29,329 nt of DNA from a virus: positions 1-29,329 of the IMG/VR virus record IMGVR_UViG_3300025128_000221. One strand, written 5' to 3'. Shown in pieces: positions 1 to 7,748 of the stretch. The first letter of the stretch is position 1, and every line of letters begins with the position of its first letter. Made by a program: the position numbers and the translations under genes. The notes beneath the pieces are model-generated. The model ran no database searches, was not told the DNA's origin, and saw only the letters and a list, made by a program, of their open reading frames with translations.

Positions 1-1305
1 TCTGGAGTTAAAGTAAGGCTGCCCGACAAGCGTTTCGTTTGGGTAGGCACACAGCCGGGAACGTTTTACATGCAGCATAAGTTTAACGGCGGTAAGATGC
101 TTGTTGTAACTGAAGGCGAGATCGACGCGCTTAGCTATGCTGAAACACATAAGTGTCGTTGGCCAACTGTATCATTACCTAACGGAGCCCAAGGTGCTGC
201 GAGTGTCTTTAAGAGACACATGGAATGGTTGAGTAACTTTGACAAAGTTGTGTTGATGTTCGATCAGGATGATCCGGGCAGAAAAGCAGCGGAAGAATGT
301 GCGTTGTTGTTGCCTCCGGGTAAAGCACATATCGCAACACTATCGAAGAAAGATGCCAACGAAGTTCTTACGGCGGGGAACCCCGACGAGTTAACTAAAG
401 CTGTATACCAAGCCCGTGAATACATTCCCGGTGGTTTGGTTAAAGGTGAAGACTTGTGGGATCTTGTATCCACCGTACCCGAAGTTACGTGCGTCGAATA
501 TCCGTGGCTTAGTCTCCAAAGTAAGACGCGGGGATTACGTATGGGAGAACTAACGACTATCACAGCCGGGACTGGTATCGGTAAGTCACAAGTATGCCGG
601 GAACTTGCGTACCAGTTTTCACAACAAGGCTGGAAGGTTGGTTATTTTGCGCTAGAGGAAAGTGTTAGAAAGACAGCGCTATCCTTTATGTCCCTGTACT
701 TAGGTACACCGCTGTTTAATCTGGAAGAGAACTATAGTGAGTTCTCCAAGGATACGATTAAGGCTGCGTTTGACTCGGCTGTTGGTAACGGTAACTTAAT
801 TCTGTTCGACCACTTTGGTAGCCTCCAATCGGACAGACTTGTTACTAAGATTCGTTACGCGATCAAGGCATTGGATTGTAAAATCATCTTCCTAGATCAC
901 TTGTCAATTGTTGTTAGTGAGTTTGCTGACTCACAGGAAAGAACAGCGATTGATATGACAATGACGAAGCTCCGCTCGTTAGTTGAGGAAACAGGATGTT
1001 CGATGGTTCTTGTATCACATCTTAGGCGCTCGGATGGACGCGCACACGAGGAAGGTGGTCAGGTATCACTAGCACAATTGCGCGGTTCACATAGTATTGC
1101 ACAGCTTTCCGATATGGTTGTAGGACTTGAACGTTCACAGCAGGAAGAAGGCGATATCTCTAACTTGACACACGTACGGATTCTTAAGAATCGGTATAGC
1201 GGTGAAACAGGGCCGAGCGGTATTCTTCGTTATGATCCTCCAACAGGGAGATTACATAATCACGAAGATGAACCCGACCGTAACGACGATTTCTCGGAGA
1301 TGTAA
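1..1305 (+). CDS. Primase-helicase, T7 gp4-like (5' end cut by window)
   Basis: The frame is open from base 1, so the ATG at 70 is an internal Met and the true start lies upstream. About 434 residues are visible, against 566 in T7 gp4; the N-terminal zinc-binding domain and part of the primase core are missing. Visible in order: a Toprim glutamate motif (TEGEID, about 109-126), the Toprim metal motif FDQDDPGRKAA (about 259-291), a RecA-like helicase Walker A (AGTGIGKS, about 565-588), Walker B (IIFLDHLSIVV, about 883-915), the LVSHLRR motif and the LRGSHSIAQLSD loop. The tail is acidic with a late Phe (DDFSEM), like the T7 gp4 tail that contacts the DNA polymerase. By family, it unwinds the fork and lays primers. 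The polymerase gene starts 2 bases after the stop, so the two are probably co-translated. Confidence 0.95.
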   Translation, partial: SGVKVRLPDKRFVWVGTQPGTFYMQHKFNGGKMLVVTEGEIDALSYAETHKCRWPTVSLPNGAQGAASVFKRHMEWLSNFDKVVLMFDQDDPGRKAAEECALLLPPGKAHIATLSKKDANEVLTAGNPDELTKAVYQAREYIPGGLVKGEDLWDLVSTVPEVTCVEYPWLSLQSKTRGLRMGELTTITAGTGIGKSQVCRELAYQFSQQGWKVGYFALEESVRKTALSFMSLYLGTPLFNLEENYSEFSKDTIKAAFDSAVGNGNLILFDHFGSLQSDRLVTKIRYAIKALDCKIIFLDHLSIVVSEFADSQERTAIDMTMTKLRSLVEETGCSMVLVSHLRRSDGRAHEEGGQVSLAQLRGSHSIAQLSDMVVGLERSQQEEGDISNLTHVRILKNRYSGETGPSGILRYDPPTGRLHNHEDEPDRNDDFSEM

Positions 1306-1307
1306 TC

Positions 1308-3110
1308 ATGGCACACTTAACATTTGACATTGAGGCTGACGGACTACTTGATGAAGCTACTAAAGTCCATTGCATATCTATTGCATATGACGATCAGGAA
1401 CCTGAGTGCTATACGGATATAACGAAAGCGCTTAAGGTACTAGACTGGGGTACGGCACTTATTGGTCATAACATTATTAACTATGACTTACCGCTGCTAA
1501 ATAAGTTATGCGGCTGGACCCCTAAAAGTACGCAAAAAATTTACGACACTTTTCCCCTAGCGAAAATAGTATGGCCGGACATTATCGAGAAAGATAAGAA
1601 GCTGGACGTACCTAAAAAGTACTGGGGCAGGTACAGCTTGCGTTCATTTGGTTACCGACTAGGTATGAACAAAGGTGATGTTGAATCCTTTGACAAGTAC
1701 GACGAAGCTATGGCTGAGTACTGTAACCAAGATGTACGCATAACGCACACGTTGTTTCAGCAGATTTGGGGACACCTAGATCGTGGACCTGAGTGGTGGC
1801 ACAAAGCGTTTAAGCTTGAGCTTGAGTTTGCTGAAGCCGCACAGGACATGGAACATGCAGGTATTGAGTTTGACATGGAGGCAGGGCTTGAACTGTACGG
1901 CAGAATACAAGATGACCGATCAGAGATACTTGAGCAGGTTAATGATCTTGTTAAGCCTAAAGTTGAAGAGCTAAAGACTCCAGAGTATTGGACGGACCCA
2001 CTTACAGGATGTATGTACAAGACTAAGTCGGAAGCTCCTCCGTCTAGTCGTAAAGATCTAGAGCGTGGCCCTAACAAAACTAGAGTCACACCCTTTAATC
2101 CGATGTCTCGTCCACAGGTAGCCGACTACTTAATTAGTAAGGGATGGAAACCGACTAACACAACGCCCACAGGCAAACCTAAAGTAGACGAGGGTACTTT
2201 GATGGCAATCGAAGATATCCCCGAAGCACATCTTCTTGCTAAGCTCTACCGCATCCAGAAGATTGCGGCGATGCTTGCAGAAGGTAAGGAAGCATGGCTT
2301 AAGTTGGCTGTTGGTAATCGTATTCACCCGCACCTTAATACTATTGGCGCGGTGTCTGGCCGGACATCGTGTGTACGCCCTAACCTACAGCAAGTACCTA
2401 GTGCGCGTTTAACTTACGGTAAAGAATGCCGACAGTTATTTACGGCAGCCCGTGGTTACTCGCTTGTTGGTTGTGATGCTAAGTCACTAGAGGTTAGATG
2501 CTTTGCACACTACATGGCTAAGTACGACAGCGGTGAGTTTGCACGGGAAGTTATCAGCGGTGATGTACACCAAGCGAATGCTGACATGATGCATTGCGAT
2601 AGACAGACAGCAAAGAACACATTCTTTGCTTTGATCTACGGTGCATCACCTAAGAAGATCGCCAAGATGCTGGACATTACTACGTTCGATGCTCAAGAGT
2701 TATTGGATAACCTGTTCCGTAGGCGACCTGCTATGGGATATGTAGTTGATGGTATTAAATCAATGGCTTCTACCCGTGGGTATCTACGTGGACTTGACGG
2801 GCGCAAGCTTTTCCCACGCTCGGAACACAGTAGTGTTAATCTACTTGTCCAAGCAGCGGGAGCGTGTGTCTCTAAGCAAGCGACGATTAACTTACGCAAG
2901 GCAATCATGGCCGACAAGATGAACTGTCTTGGTGTCAAGATTGTGGGATTCATACACGACGAAGTTTTGATCGAGTGTGTATCGTCCTTGGCTCAGCCTA
3001 TGCTGGATAAAGCGATTAAGGCTTTCCGAGAAACAACTGAGCAATTTAACTTACGCTGCCCTATGGATGGGGAAGGATCAATCGGGGATAACTGGTATGA
3101 AGTACACTAA
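1308..3110 (+). CDS. DNA polymerase, family A (T7 gp5-like) with 3'-5' exonuclease
   Basis: A 600-residue replicative polymerase; T7 gp5 has 704. The exonuclease domain is intact: Exo I FDIEADG (6-12), Exo II around GHNIINYD (53-60) and Exo III YCNQDV (138-143). Polymerase motif A is LVGCDAKSLEVRC (386-398). Motif B has R432, K436, F440, Y444 and G445. Motif C is FIHDEV (548-553). In the R-x3-K-x3-[F/Y] spacing, F440 corresponds to E. coli Pol I F762 and T7 Y526. The segment where T7 carries its thioredoxin-binding insertion is short, with roughly 30 residues between DPLTG (230-234) and NPMSR (264-268). The ATG at 1308 follows a GGAGA in the end of the helicase gene. The 3' end overlaps the exonuclease gene by 14 bases. 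Confidence 0.96.
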   Translation: MAHLTFDIEADGLLDEATKVHCISIAYDDQEPECYTDITKALKVLDWGTALIGHNIINYDLPLLNKLCGWTPKSTQKIYDTFPLAKIVWPDIIEKDKKLDVPKKYWGRYSLRSFGYRLGMNKGDVESFDKYDEAMAEYCNQDVRITHTLFQQIWGHLDRGPEWWHKAFKLELEFAEAAQDMEHAGIEFDMEAGLELYGRIQDDRSEILEQVNDLVKPKVEELKTPEYWTDPLTGCMYKTKSEAPPSSRKDLERGPNKTRVTPFNPMSRPQVADYLISKGWKPTNTTPTGKPKVDEGTLMAIEDIPEAHLLAKLYRIQKIAAMLAEGKEAWLKLAVGNRIHPHLNTIGAVSGRTSCVRPNLQQVPSARLTYGKECRQLFTAARGYSLVGCDAKSLEVRCFAHYMAKYDSGEFAREVISGDVHQANADMMHCDRQTAKNTFFALIYGASPKKIAKMLDITTFDAQELLDNLFRRRPAMGYVVDGIKSMASTRGYLRGLDGRKLFPRSEHSSVNLLVQAAGACVSKQATINLRKAIMADKMNCLGVKIVGFIHDEVLIECVSSLAQPMLDKAIKAFRETTEQFNLRCPMDGEGSIGDNWYEVH

Positions 3111-3849
3111 GAATAATAAACTACAACCCAACATGTTAGTACTTATCGATGCTGACATTTTATACAACAGGGCGGCGTTTAGCTGCGAGACAGCTTTCTC
3201 ATTTGAGGGGGATGATGTACACGTATCAGACCCCGCTAATGTGGCGGATCTATTTCATCGGTTAACGATGGGGATACTGCACAAGCTAGACTCATCGCGT
3301 TACTTTATGTGCTGGAGTAGCCACGAAAACTTTCGTACATCTATCACCGACACGTATAAAGCCAACCGAGTTAGCGCACGTAGGCCCGCCCTTGACCCAA
3401 GCTTTAAGGAGCATATAAAGAGACGTTACCCAAGTGTGCAGATTAACCGACTGGAAGCAGACGATGTTATGGGCCTTATGTCCGGTGCTTTTGTTGTTAT
3501 TGCATCGGATGATAAGGACATGCTGACCATACCCGGATACAGCTATAAACCTAGACGACCTGATGATGGTTTACTGTACGTATCTGAAGAAGATGCCAAA
3601 TATAACTGGTACAAACAGATACTAATGGGTGACCGTGTTGACGGCTACAATGGTATTCCCGGAGTCGGGGAGAAAAAGTCTGATAAAATTATGGCTGACA
3701 ACGGCGCTACATGGAAAACTGTAGTTGACGCGTACGAGTGGGCTGACCTAACTGAAGAAGATGCTATCCAAACAGCACAGCTTGCGCGTATCTTACATCC
3801 CGGAGAGTGGGACTACAACACAAACGAACCCAAACTATGGCATCCTTAA
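3097..3849 (+). CDS. 5'-3' exonuclease, T7 gp6-like
   Basis: Read from the ATG at 3097, which overlaps the polymerase stop and has GGGGAT upstream, the protein has 250 residues; a second possible start is the ATG at 3133. The open frame reaches further back, but only inside the polymerase gene. Features of the FEN/5' nuclease family are visible: LIDADIL near the N-terminus, TYKANR, RLEADDVMGLMS, the SDDKDM acidic cluster and a GDRVDGYNGIPGVGEKK helix-hairpin-helix-like segment. The ending YNTNEPKLWHP closely resembles the end of T7 gp6. By family, it degrades duplex DNA from 5' ends, removes primers and helps break down host DNA. Its position after the polymerase fits the T7 replication module. 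Confidence 0.88.
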   Translation: MKYTKNNKLQPNMLVLIDADILYNRAAFSCETAFSFEGDDVHVSDPANVADLFHRLTMGILHKLDSSRYFMCWSSHENFRTSITDTYKANRVSARRPALDPSFKEHIKRRYPSVQINRLEADDVMGLMSGAFVVIASDDKDMLTIPGYSYKPRRPDDGLLYVSEEDAKYNWYKQILMGDRVDGYNGIPGVGEKKSDKIMADNGATWKTVVDAYEWADLTEEDAIQTAQLARILHPGEWDYNTNEPKLWHP

Positions 3850-4169
3850 TGAACAGAGAACAATTCCTAAAATTACACGAAACTTTATGCGATGAGGCTT
3901 ATGAAATTCTCGATGAAAAAATCACGAACTACTCTGGAACCGGAGATGTATTTACGAACTTTAGCCGAGTGGAAACCCTCCAAATATGCTCGACCACTAC
4001 GGGAATCCTCGCAAGAATGGCGGATAAATTTGGCCGACTTATCACGCACACCAATACGAAAGGTGGTTTGGTTGGCGAAGAAAGTTTTCACGATAGTGTG
4101 CTTGATCTCATTAACTATCTTGTATTTCTTTACGGCAGCAATACTGATGGGAGCGTAGACGATGCCTAG
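3849..4169 (+). CDS. Nmad1/DUF1599-like small protein
   Basis: The product has 106 residues from the ATG at 3849, which overlaps the exonuclease stop as TAATG; an upstream in-frame ATG at 3837 is possible. The pattern of a polar helix, then NYSGTGDVFTNF, a GILARMADKFGRL helix and EESFHDSVLDLINYLVFLY resembles small phage proteins of the nucleotide-modification-associated (DUF1599/Nmad1) type. These are predicted all-helical and are thought to act on nucleotides or modified bases. The family call rests on motif memory only; no catalytic residue can be assigned. It sits between the exonuclease and the zinc-knuckle gene, overlapping the latter by 8 bases, so it is in the same transcript. Confidence 0.55.
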   Translation: MNREQFLKLHETLCDEAYEILDEKITNYSGTGDVFTNFSRVETLQICSTTTGILARMADKFGRLITHTNTKGGLVGEESFHDSVLDLINYLVFLYGSNTDGSVDDA

Positions 4170-4404
4170 AACAACAACAGGACAGCGGAGAGCAGAGGAA
4201 AGACGCGCAGCGCATAAGGCCGGGGAGATACATCCCGACTCTGAGAAATGGTGCCAAATGTGCGACACCGTAAAACCTTTTACAGATTTTTATATCCGTT
4301 ATGATTATAATGGGTTACTATCACAGTACTGTAAAGTCTGTCATATGAAAGACTGCAAGGTTAGGAAACAGATTAAACGGAGGATGAATGCACAAAGTAC
4401 CTGA
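4162..4404 (+). CDS. Small zinc-knuckle protein, unknown role
   Basis: This basic 80-residue protein has two cysteine pairs, C31-x2-C34 and C57-x2-C60, plus C65, in the arrangement WCQMCDTVKPFTDFY ... YCKVCHMKDC. This is a compact treble-clef or zinc-ribbon layout of the kind found at the N-terminus of some phage HNH/endonuclease VII-like proteins, but no nuclease residues follow here. The rest is rich in Arg and Lys, so nucleic-acid binding is likely. It overlaps the gene before it by 8 bases and terL by 17 bases, showing tight coupling. The exact function is not recognisable. Confidence 0.75.
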   Translation: MPRTTTGQRRAEERRAAHKAGEIHPDSEKWCQMCDTVKPFTDFYIRYDYNGLLSQYCKVCHMKDCKVRKQIKRRMNAQST

Positions 4405-6061
4405 AGAGCTTAAAGACTTCCGTAACTTTCTGTTTGTTACTTGGAAGCACCTAGGACTACCGGACCCAACACCAATTCAATATGACATTGCTGAGTATCT
4501 TCAGAACGGACCCCGTAGGCGGATGGTACAAGCTTTTCGTGGGGTTGGAAAGTCTTGGATTACTTCTGCTTTTGTGCTATGGAATCTACTTAACAACCCA
4601 GATAAGAAAATCTTAGTTGTATCGGCCAGTAAAACACGCGCCGATGATTTCTCTACATTCTGCCACAGGCTTGTGGTAGAGATGCCGTGCCTAAAACATT
4701 TAGCGCCGACTGACGATCAACGAACAAGTAAGATTTCATGGGATGTTGGCCCAGCCCGTGCATCGCATTCCCCCTCATGTAAGTCAGTAGGTATTACAGG
4801 GCAGCTTACGGGCTCCCGTGCTGACCTTATTATTGCCGATGACGTAGAAGTCCCCGGCAACAGTTCTACCGTTACAGCGCGTCTCAAGCTGTCTGAAGCG
4901 GTACGTGAATTTGAAGCTATTATTAAACCCGAAGTCGGAGAGGTTGTTTTCCTTGGAACCCCACAATCACAAGAGTCCATCTACACAGAGCTTAACGCTC
5001 GCCAATATAATGTCGCGATTTATCCGGCGCGAATTCCCGAAGATCCCGGAATCTACGAGGGGGCACTTGCTCCTTATATTCTCAGCCTCCCTAGAGATGC
5101 TGGATCAGCAACCGACCCAGAAAGATTCTCCGACGAAGAACTCTTTGATAGAGAGGCTGCGTACGGGCGAACTGGATTCCAACTACAGTTCCAATTAGAT
5201 GTTCGTCTTTCAGACCTTGACCGTTATCCTTTACGTCTGTCTGATCTGGTTGTCATGGATATTGATACGGAGGTAGGGCCAGAAAAAGTTGTATGGGGCA
5301 CATCAATTGAGTTTGAGGGGCTACCAAACCTAGGGTTTTCGCGTGACAAGTACTATCGACCTGCGAAACTTGTAGGGGAAATGGTCCCGTATGACGGGTC
5401 ATGCATGTCGGTTGACCCGAGTGGCCGTGGTAAAGATGAAACAGCGTGGAGTGTTGTTAAATACCTGAACGGTTATTTGTACTTAGTTGACTGGGGAGGA
5501 TTTAGCGACGGGTTTACTGAAGAGGTTATGCGAAGCCTCGCTACCAAAGCCAAACAGCACCAAGTTAACGTAATAGTTACTGAGGCAAACTACGGCGGTG
5601 GGATGTTTAGCGAACTCCTTAAGCCCCACTTACGGGAAATCTACCCCGTAGCTATTGAAGAAATTACCGCACGTACTATGAAAGAACGTCGGATAGCTGA
5701 TACACTAGAACCTGTGCTTAACCAACATAAGCTATGCATCGACGCGTCTGCTATCCGCCGAGACTACGAAAGTACCCTCAAGCTATCGCCAGAAGTTGCT
5801 GCACAATATAGCCTTATGCATCAGATGTCACATGTAGCCAGAGAGCGCGGATGCTTAGTCCACGACGATAGATTAGATGCTGTAACTATGGCCGTCGAGT
5901 ACTGGTCAGAAGCTATGTCACGCAGCGCCGACGATGCAATTGCCGAACGCCGTGAAGAACTACTTGACGAAGAACTAGACGCTATTATAAACGGGACACC
6001 GTCCCCTAGAGAGAGGAGGGGAGTGACGAAAGGTAATCGTCCCCGTTGGTTTGATGTTTAG
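4388..6061 (+). CDS. terL: Terminase large subunit (DNA packaging ATPase/nuclease), T7 gp19-like
   Basis: The protein has 557 residues, close to T7 gp19 (586). The ATPase domain shows the T7-type Walker A QAFRGVGKSW (48-57), an adenine-side segment VVSASKTRADDF and Walker B with its glutamate, LIIADDVE (147-154). The preceding TGQLTGSRAD is also gp19-like. The nuclease domain shows its first acidic residue in SVDPSGRGKDETAW (about 5408-5449), the YGGGMF segment and the final HDDRLDAVTMAVEYW, which carries the last metal-binding aspartates. By family, it cuts the concatemer and pumps DNA into the prohead through the portal. It starts inside the zinc-knuckle gene. Its last 56 bases overlap the probable small subunit on the other strand. 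Confidence 0.95.
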   Translation: MHKVPEELKDFRNFLFVTWKHLGLPDPTPIQYDIAEYLQNGPRRRMVQAFRGVGKSWITSAFVLWNLLNNPDKKILVVSASKTRADDFSTFCHRLVVEMPCLKHLAPTDDQRTSKISWDVGPARASHSPSCKSVGITGQLTGSRADLIIADDVEVPGNSSTVTARLKLSEAVREFEAIIKPEVGEVVFLGTPQSQESIYTELNARQYNVAIYPARIPEDPGIYEGALAPYILSLPRDAGSATDPERFSDEELFDREAAYGRTGFQLQFQLDVRLSDLDRYPLRLSDLVVMDIDTEVGPEKVVWGTSIEFEGLPNLGFSRDKYYRPAKLVGEMVPYDGSCMSVDPSGRGKDETAWSVVKYLNGYLYLVDWGGFSDGFTEEVMRSLATKAKQHQVNVIVTEANYGGGMFSELLKPHLREIYPVAIEEITARTMKERRIADTLEPVLNQHKLCIDASAIRRDYESTLKLSPEVAAQYSLMHQMSHVARERGCLVHDDRLDAVTMAVEYWSEAMSRSADDAIAERREELLDEELDAIINGTPSPRERRGVTKGNRPRWFDV

Positions 6062-6260
6062 TAGAGAAAGGTAGGATGTCTTTAATGTCACCAAGCGGTG
6101 ACTCCTCTACATCCGACACAGTTATACTATGATCCTTCAACATTTGACGAGCAATATTTAGATCCTGAGATGTATAATCCCCTGACTCAATTTTACTTAA
6201 CAATGTGTTTACGGTTAGTGACCATAGACGCTCTAACATGGCTTGCTTGGGATCTTGCAT
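6006..6260 (-). CDS. terS: Probable terminase small subunit (T7 gp18-like), antisense to the 3' end of terL
   Basis: The 84-residue product has a small-terminase pattern as known from T7-like marine phages: a helix (LERLWSLTVNTLLSKI), then SGDYTSQDLNIARQMLKDHSITV, then an ESPLGDIKDILPF segment. By family, it recognises phage DNA and stimulates TerL. The start is the ATG at 6260, with GGAG 8 bases upstream on this strand. The gene runs against all its neighbours. It ends inside terL, with a 56-base overlap and the two C-termini encoded on opposite strands. Its start codon overlaps that of the next + gene within one CATG. Similarity was judged by eye, so the call is strong but unproven. Confidence 0.78.
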   Translation of the reverse strand: MQDPKQAMLERLWSLTVNTLLSKIESGDYTSQDLNIARQMLKDHSITVSDVEESPLGDIKDILPFSTKHQTNGDDYLSSLPSSL

Positions 6261-6519
6261 GAGATTAACTCCGAGTGATAATGATGATGTGAATGGACCT
6301 GTAACGTTTGCTCAGATCCTACTAACTAATAAGATAATGGAACAACTAATTGAAGAGCTAGGTGATAGATTGTTTTCTGTCCGCAAGCTTATCAATGCAA
6401 CTGTGAAAGAAACCCCGACAACCGACAAGAATTACGGAGTGTATGCCGCTTTACTCTGTATACTTGACCAACCTATTGAGACTAACCTATGGAAAATGGG
6501 AGAAGACGAAGATGAGTAA
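6259..6519 (+). CDS. Hypothetical protein, 86 residues, acidic tail
   Basis: No family is recognised. From the ATG at 6259 the protein reads as a probably helical domain (TFAQILLTNKIMEQLIEELGDRLFSVRKLI), a short polar linker, a second hydrophobic helix (GVYAALLCILDQPIE) and an acidic end, MGEDEDE. The frame extends to an ATG at 6205, and an internal ATG exists at 6238. The ATG at 6259 is chosen because a GGGAT lies about 8 bases upstream. It shares the CATG with the terS start on the other strand. The 3' end overlaps the phosphoesterase gene by 8 bases, so the two are translationally coupled. Confidence 0.65.
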   Translation: MRLTPSDNDDVNGPVTFAQILLTNKIMEQLIEELGDRLFSVRKLINATVKETPTTDKNYGVYAALLCILDQPIETNLWKMGEDEDE

Positions 6520-7492
6520 CAAACTAGAGAAAGAAGTCCGAAGACTAACGCGCCAATTACAGGAACGCGACGATATTGAAGCGTTGGTTATGCGTAGGGT
6601 GGATGACGCACTTAAAACATTTAAGTGGGAAGCCCCAGCCATACGTAAGAAAGACACGCGCAAGCGTGGTGAAGAAGTATGTGTTATCCATATTAGTGAT
6701 ACACAGATTGGTAAAAAGACCAGTACGTATAACACTAAGATTGCTGCAAAACGTATTGAACAGTTTGCTGACAAAGTAGACAGACTAACCGACAACCGAC
6801 GCACTAGCTCAAAAGTAGAAGAAGCTGTTGTATTGATTGGTGGCGACATTGTTGAAGGGGAAACAATCTTCCCACACCAACCGTGGGTAGTTGACAATGA
6901 CCTATGGGGTCAGGCTATCCAACATGCACCAACGATGCTTGCCGACTTTATCGTTAAGTTAAGCAGTTCATTCCGCAAGCTGCGTGTGCTATCTGTGCCG
7001 GGAAACCACGGCAGATCACAACCAAAGAATGCCGGAGCTTCTCCGCGCACAAACTTTGACATGATTGCTACGCAGATTACACGGCTGCTCGTAGCCAAGT
7101 CAATTAAAGATAACCGCGTAGAGTGGGACATTGACCACGATACGTTCTACCGCATCGCAGACGTACTAGGGCACAAGCTTTTGCTTATCCACGGAGATCA
7201 GATCTCTGGTGGTGGCGGCTTGGGTGGTTACCCGTTAACCGGACTTGCACGAAAGATTGCAGGTTGGAGCGGCAGCATCCCCGACAACTGGTCTAACATT
7301 TTCCTAGGGCACTTCCATCGTCCCATGTCTGGAGTCATCCAAGACAAGATGTTCTTTGGTAATGGGACTACGGAAAGTAGCAACGATTGGGCATTAGAAG
7401 TTATCGGAGATGCTGGTCGCCCCTGTCAACGTGTAGTGTTTTTTAATAAAGAGCATGGGCCTGTGTCAGATAGTCTAGTCTGGCTCGACTAA
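6512..7492 (+). CDS. Calcineurin-like metallophosphoesterase
   Basis: Read from the ATG at 6512, preceded by GGGAG, the protein has 326 residues. An N-terminal charged helix (about 1-38) is likely coiled coil. The metal-binding blocks of the superfamily follow in order: ISDTQIG (61-67, with Gln where the family usually has His), GGDIVEGE (110-117), PGNHGR (163-168), LIHGDQ (225-230) and LGHFHRP (265-271). By family, this is a binuclear metal phosphodiesterase or phosphatase, and relatives act on DNA, RNA or cyclic nucleotides. The substrate cannot be told from the sequence. Its place after the packaging genes suggests DNA processing, but this is inference. Its stop overlaps the HNH gene stop on the opposite strand. 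Confidence 0.85.
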   Translation: MSNKLEKEVRRLTRQLQERDDIEALVMRRVDDALKTFKWEAPAIRKKDTRKRGEEVCVIHISDTQIGKKTSTYNTKIAAKRIEQFADKVDRLTDNRRTSSKVEEAVVLIGGDIVEGETIFPHQPWVVDNDLWGQAIQHAPTMLADFIVKLSSSFRKLRVLSVPGNHGRSQPKNAGASPRTNFDMIATQITRLLVAKSIKDNRVEWDIDHDTFYRIADVLGHKLLLIHGDQISGGGGLGGYPLTGLARKIAGWSGSIPDNWSNIFLGHFHRPMSGVIQDKMFFGNGTTESSNDWALEVIGDAGRPCQRVVFFNKEHGPVSDSLVWLD

Positions 7493-7740
7493 CGTTTACG
7501 GGCACGTTTCTTGTTCGATTTTGTTGTGTTCTTTTTCTTAGAGATACACTTTAGATTCGAGCGCTTATTGTTGCGAGGGTTCCCGTCAATATGTTCAACC
7601 TCCCGGTCCCCGCACTTTAACTTACGCCGCGCTCGGTTACGGGAGGCGCGGTCTTTAATATCTTTTGCATTACCCTGATCGCGTTTGTACTCTTTCTTGT
7701 AGTCGCGCTTACGCCCTCGTTTGTCTCGTTTAGTAGCCAT
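7489..7740 (-). CDS. Small basic HNH-type endonuclease-like protein
   Basis: The 83-residue protein is extremely rich in Lys and Arg. A Lys/Arg-rich helix (DRASRNRARRK, 30-40) leads into REVEHIDGNPRNNKRSNL, an HNH core with E49-H50, N58 and N62, then a KKKN stretch with N71. Small phage proteins with this layout are usually annotated HNH endonucleases. The first half of the usual double-His or Asp-His metal site is Glu here, so activity is uncertain. The gene faces the phosphoesterase tail to tail with overlapping stops (CTAA). It is 8 bases away from, and divergent to, the metalloprotease gene. Expression probably needs read-through of the leftward late transcript. Confidence 0.68.
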   Translation of the reverse strand: MATKRDKRGRKRDYKKEYKRDQGNAKDIKDRASRNRARRKLKCGDREVEHIDGNPRNNKRSNLKCISKKKNTTKSNKKRARKR

Positions 7741-7748
7741 ATTATCTT

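Noticed and set aside
3885-4268. 127-residue - strand ORF near the Nmad1-like and zinc-knuckle genes
   Set aside because: Although - strand genes do occur in this arm, this one covers two overlapping coupled + genes and has an irregular composition without recognisable motif.
6487-6897. 136-residue - strand ORF inside the phosphoesterase gene
   Set aside because: Antisense to the motif-bearing part of a well-supported gene; Ser-rich shadow composition.
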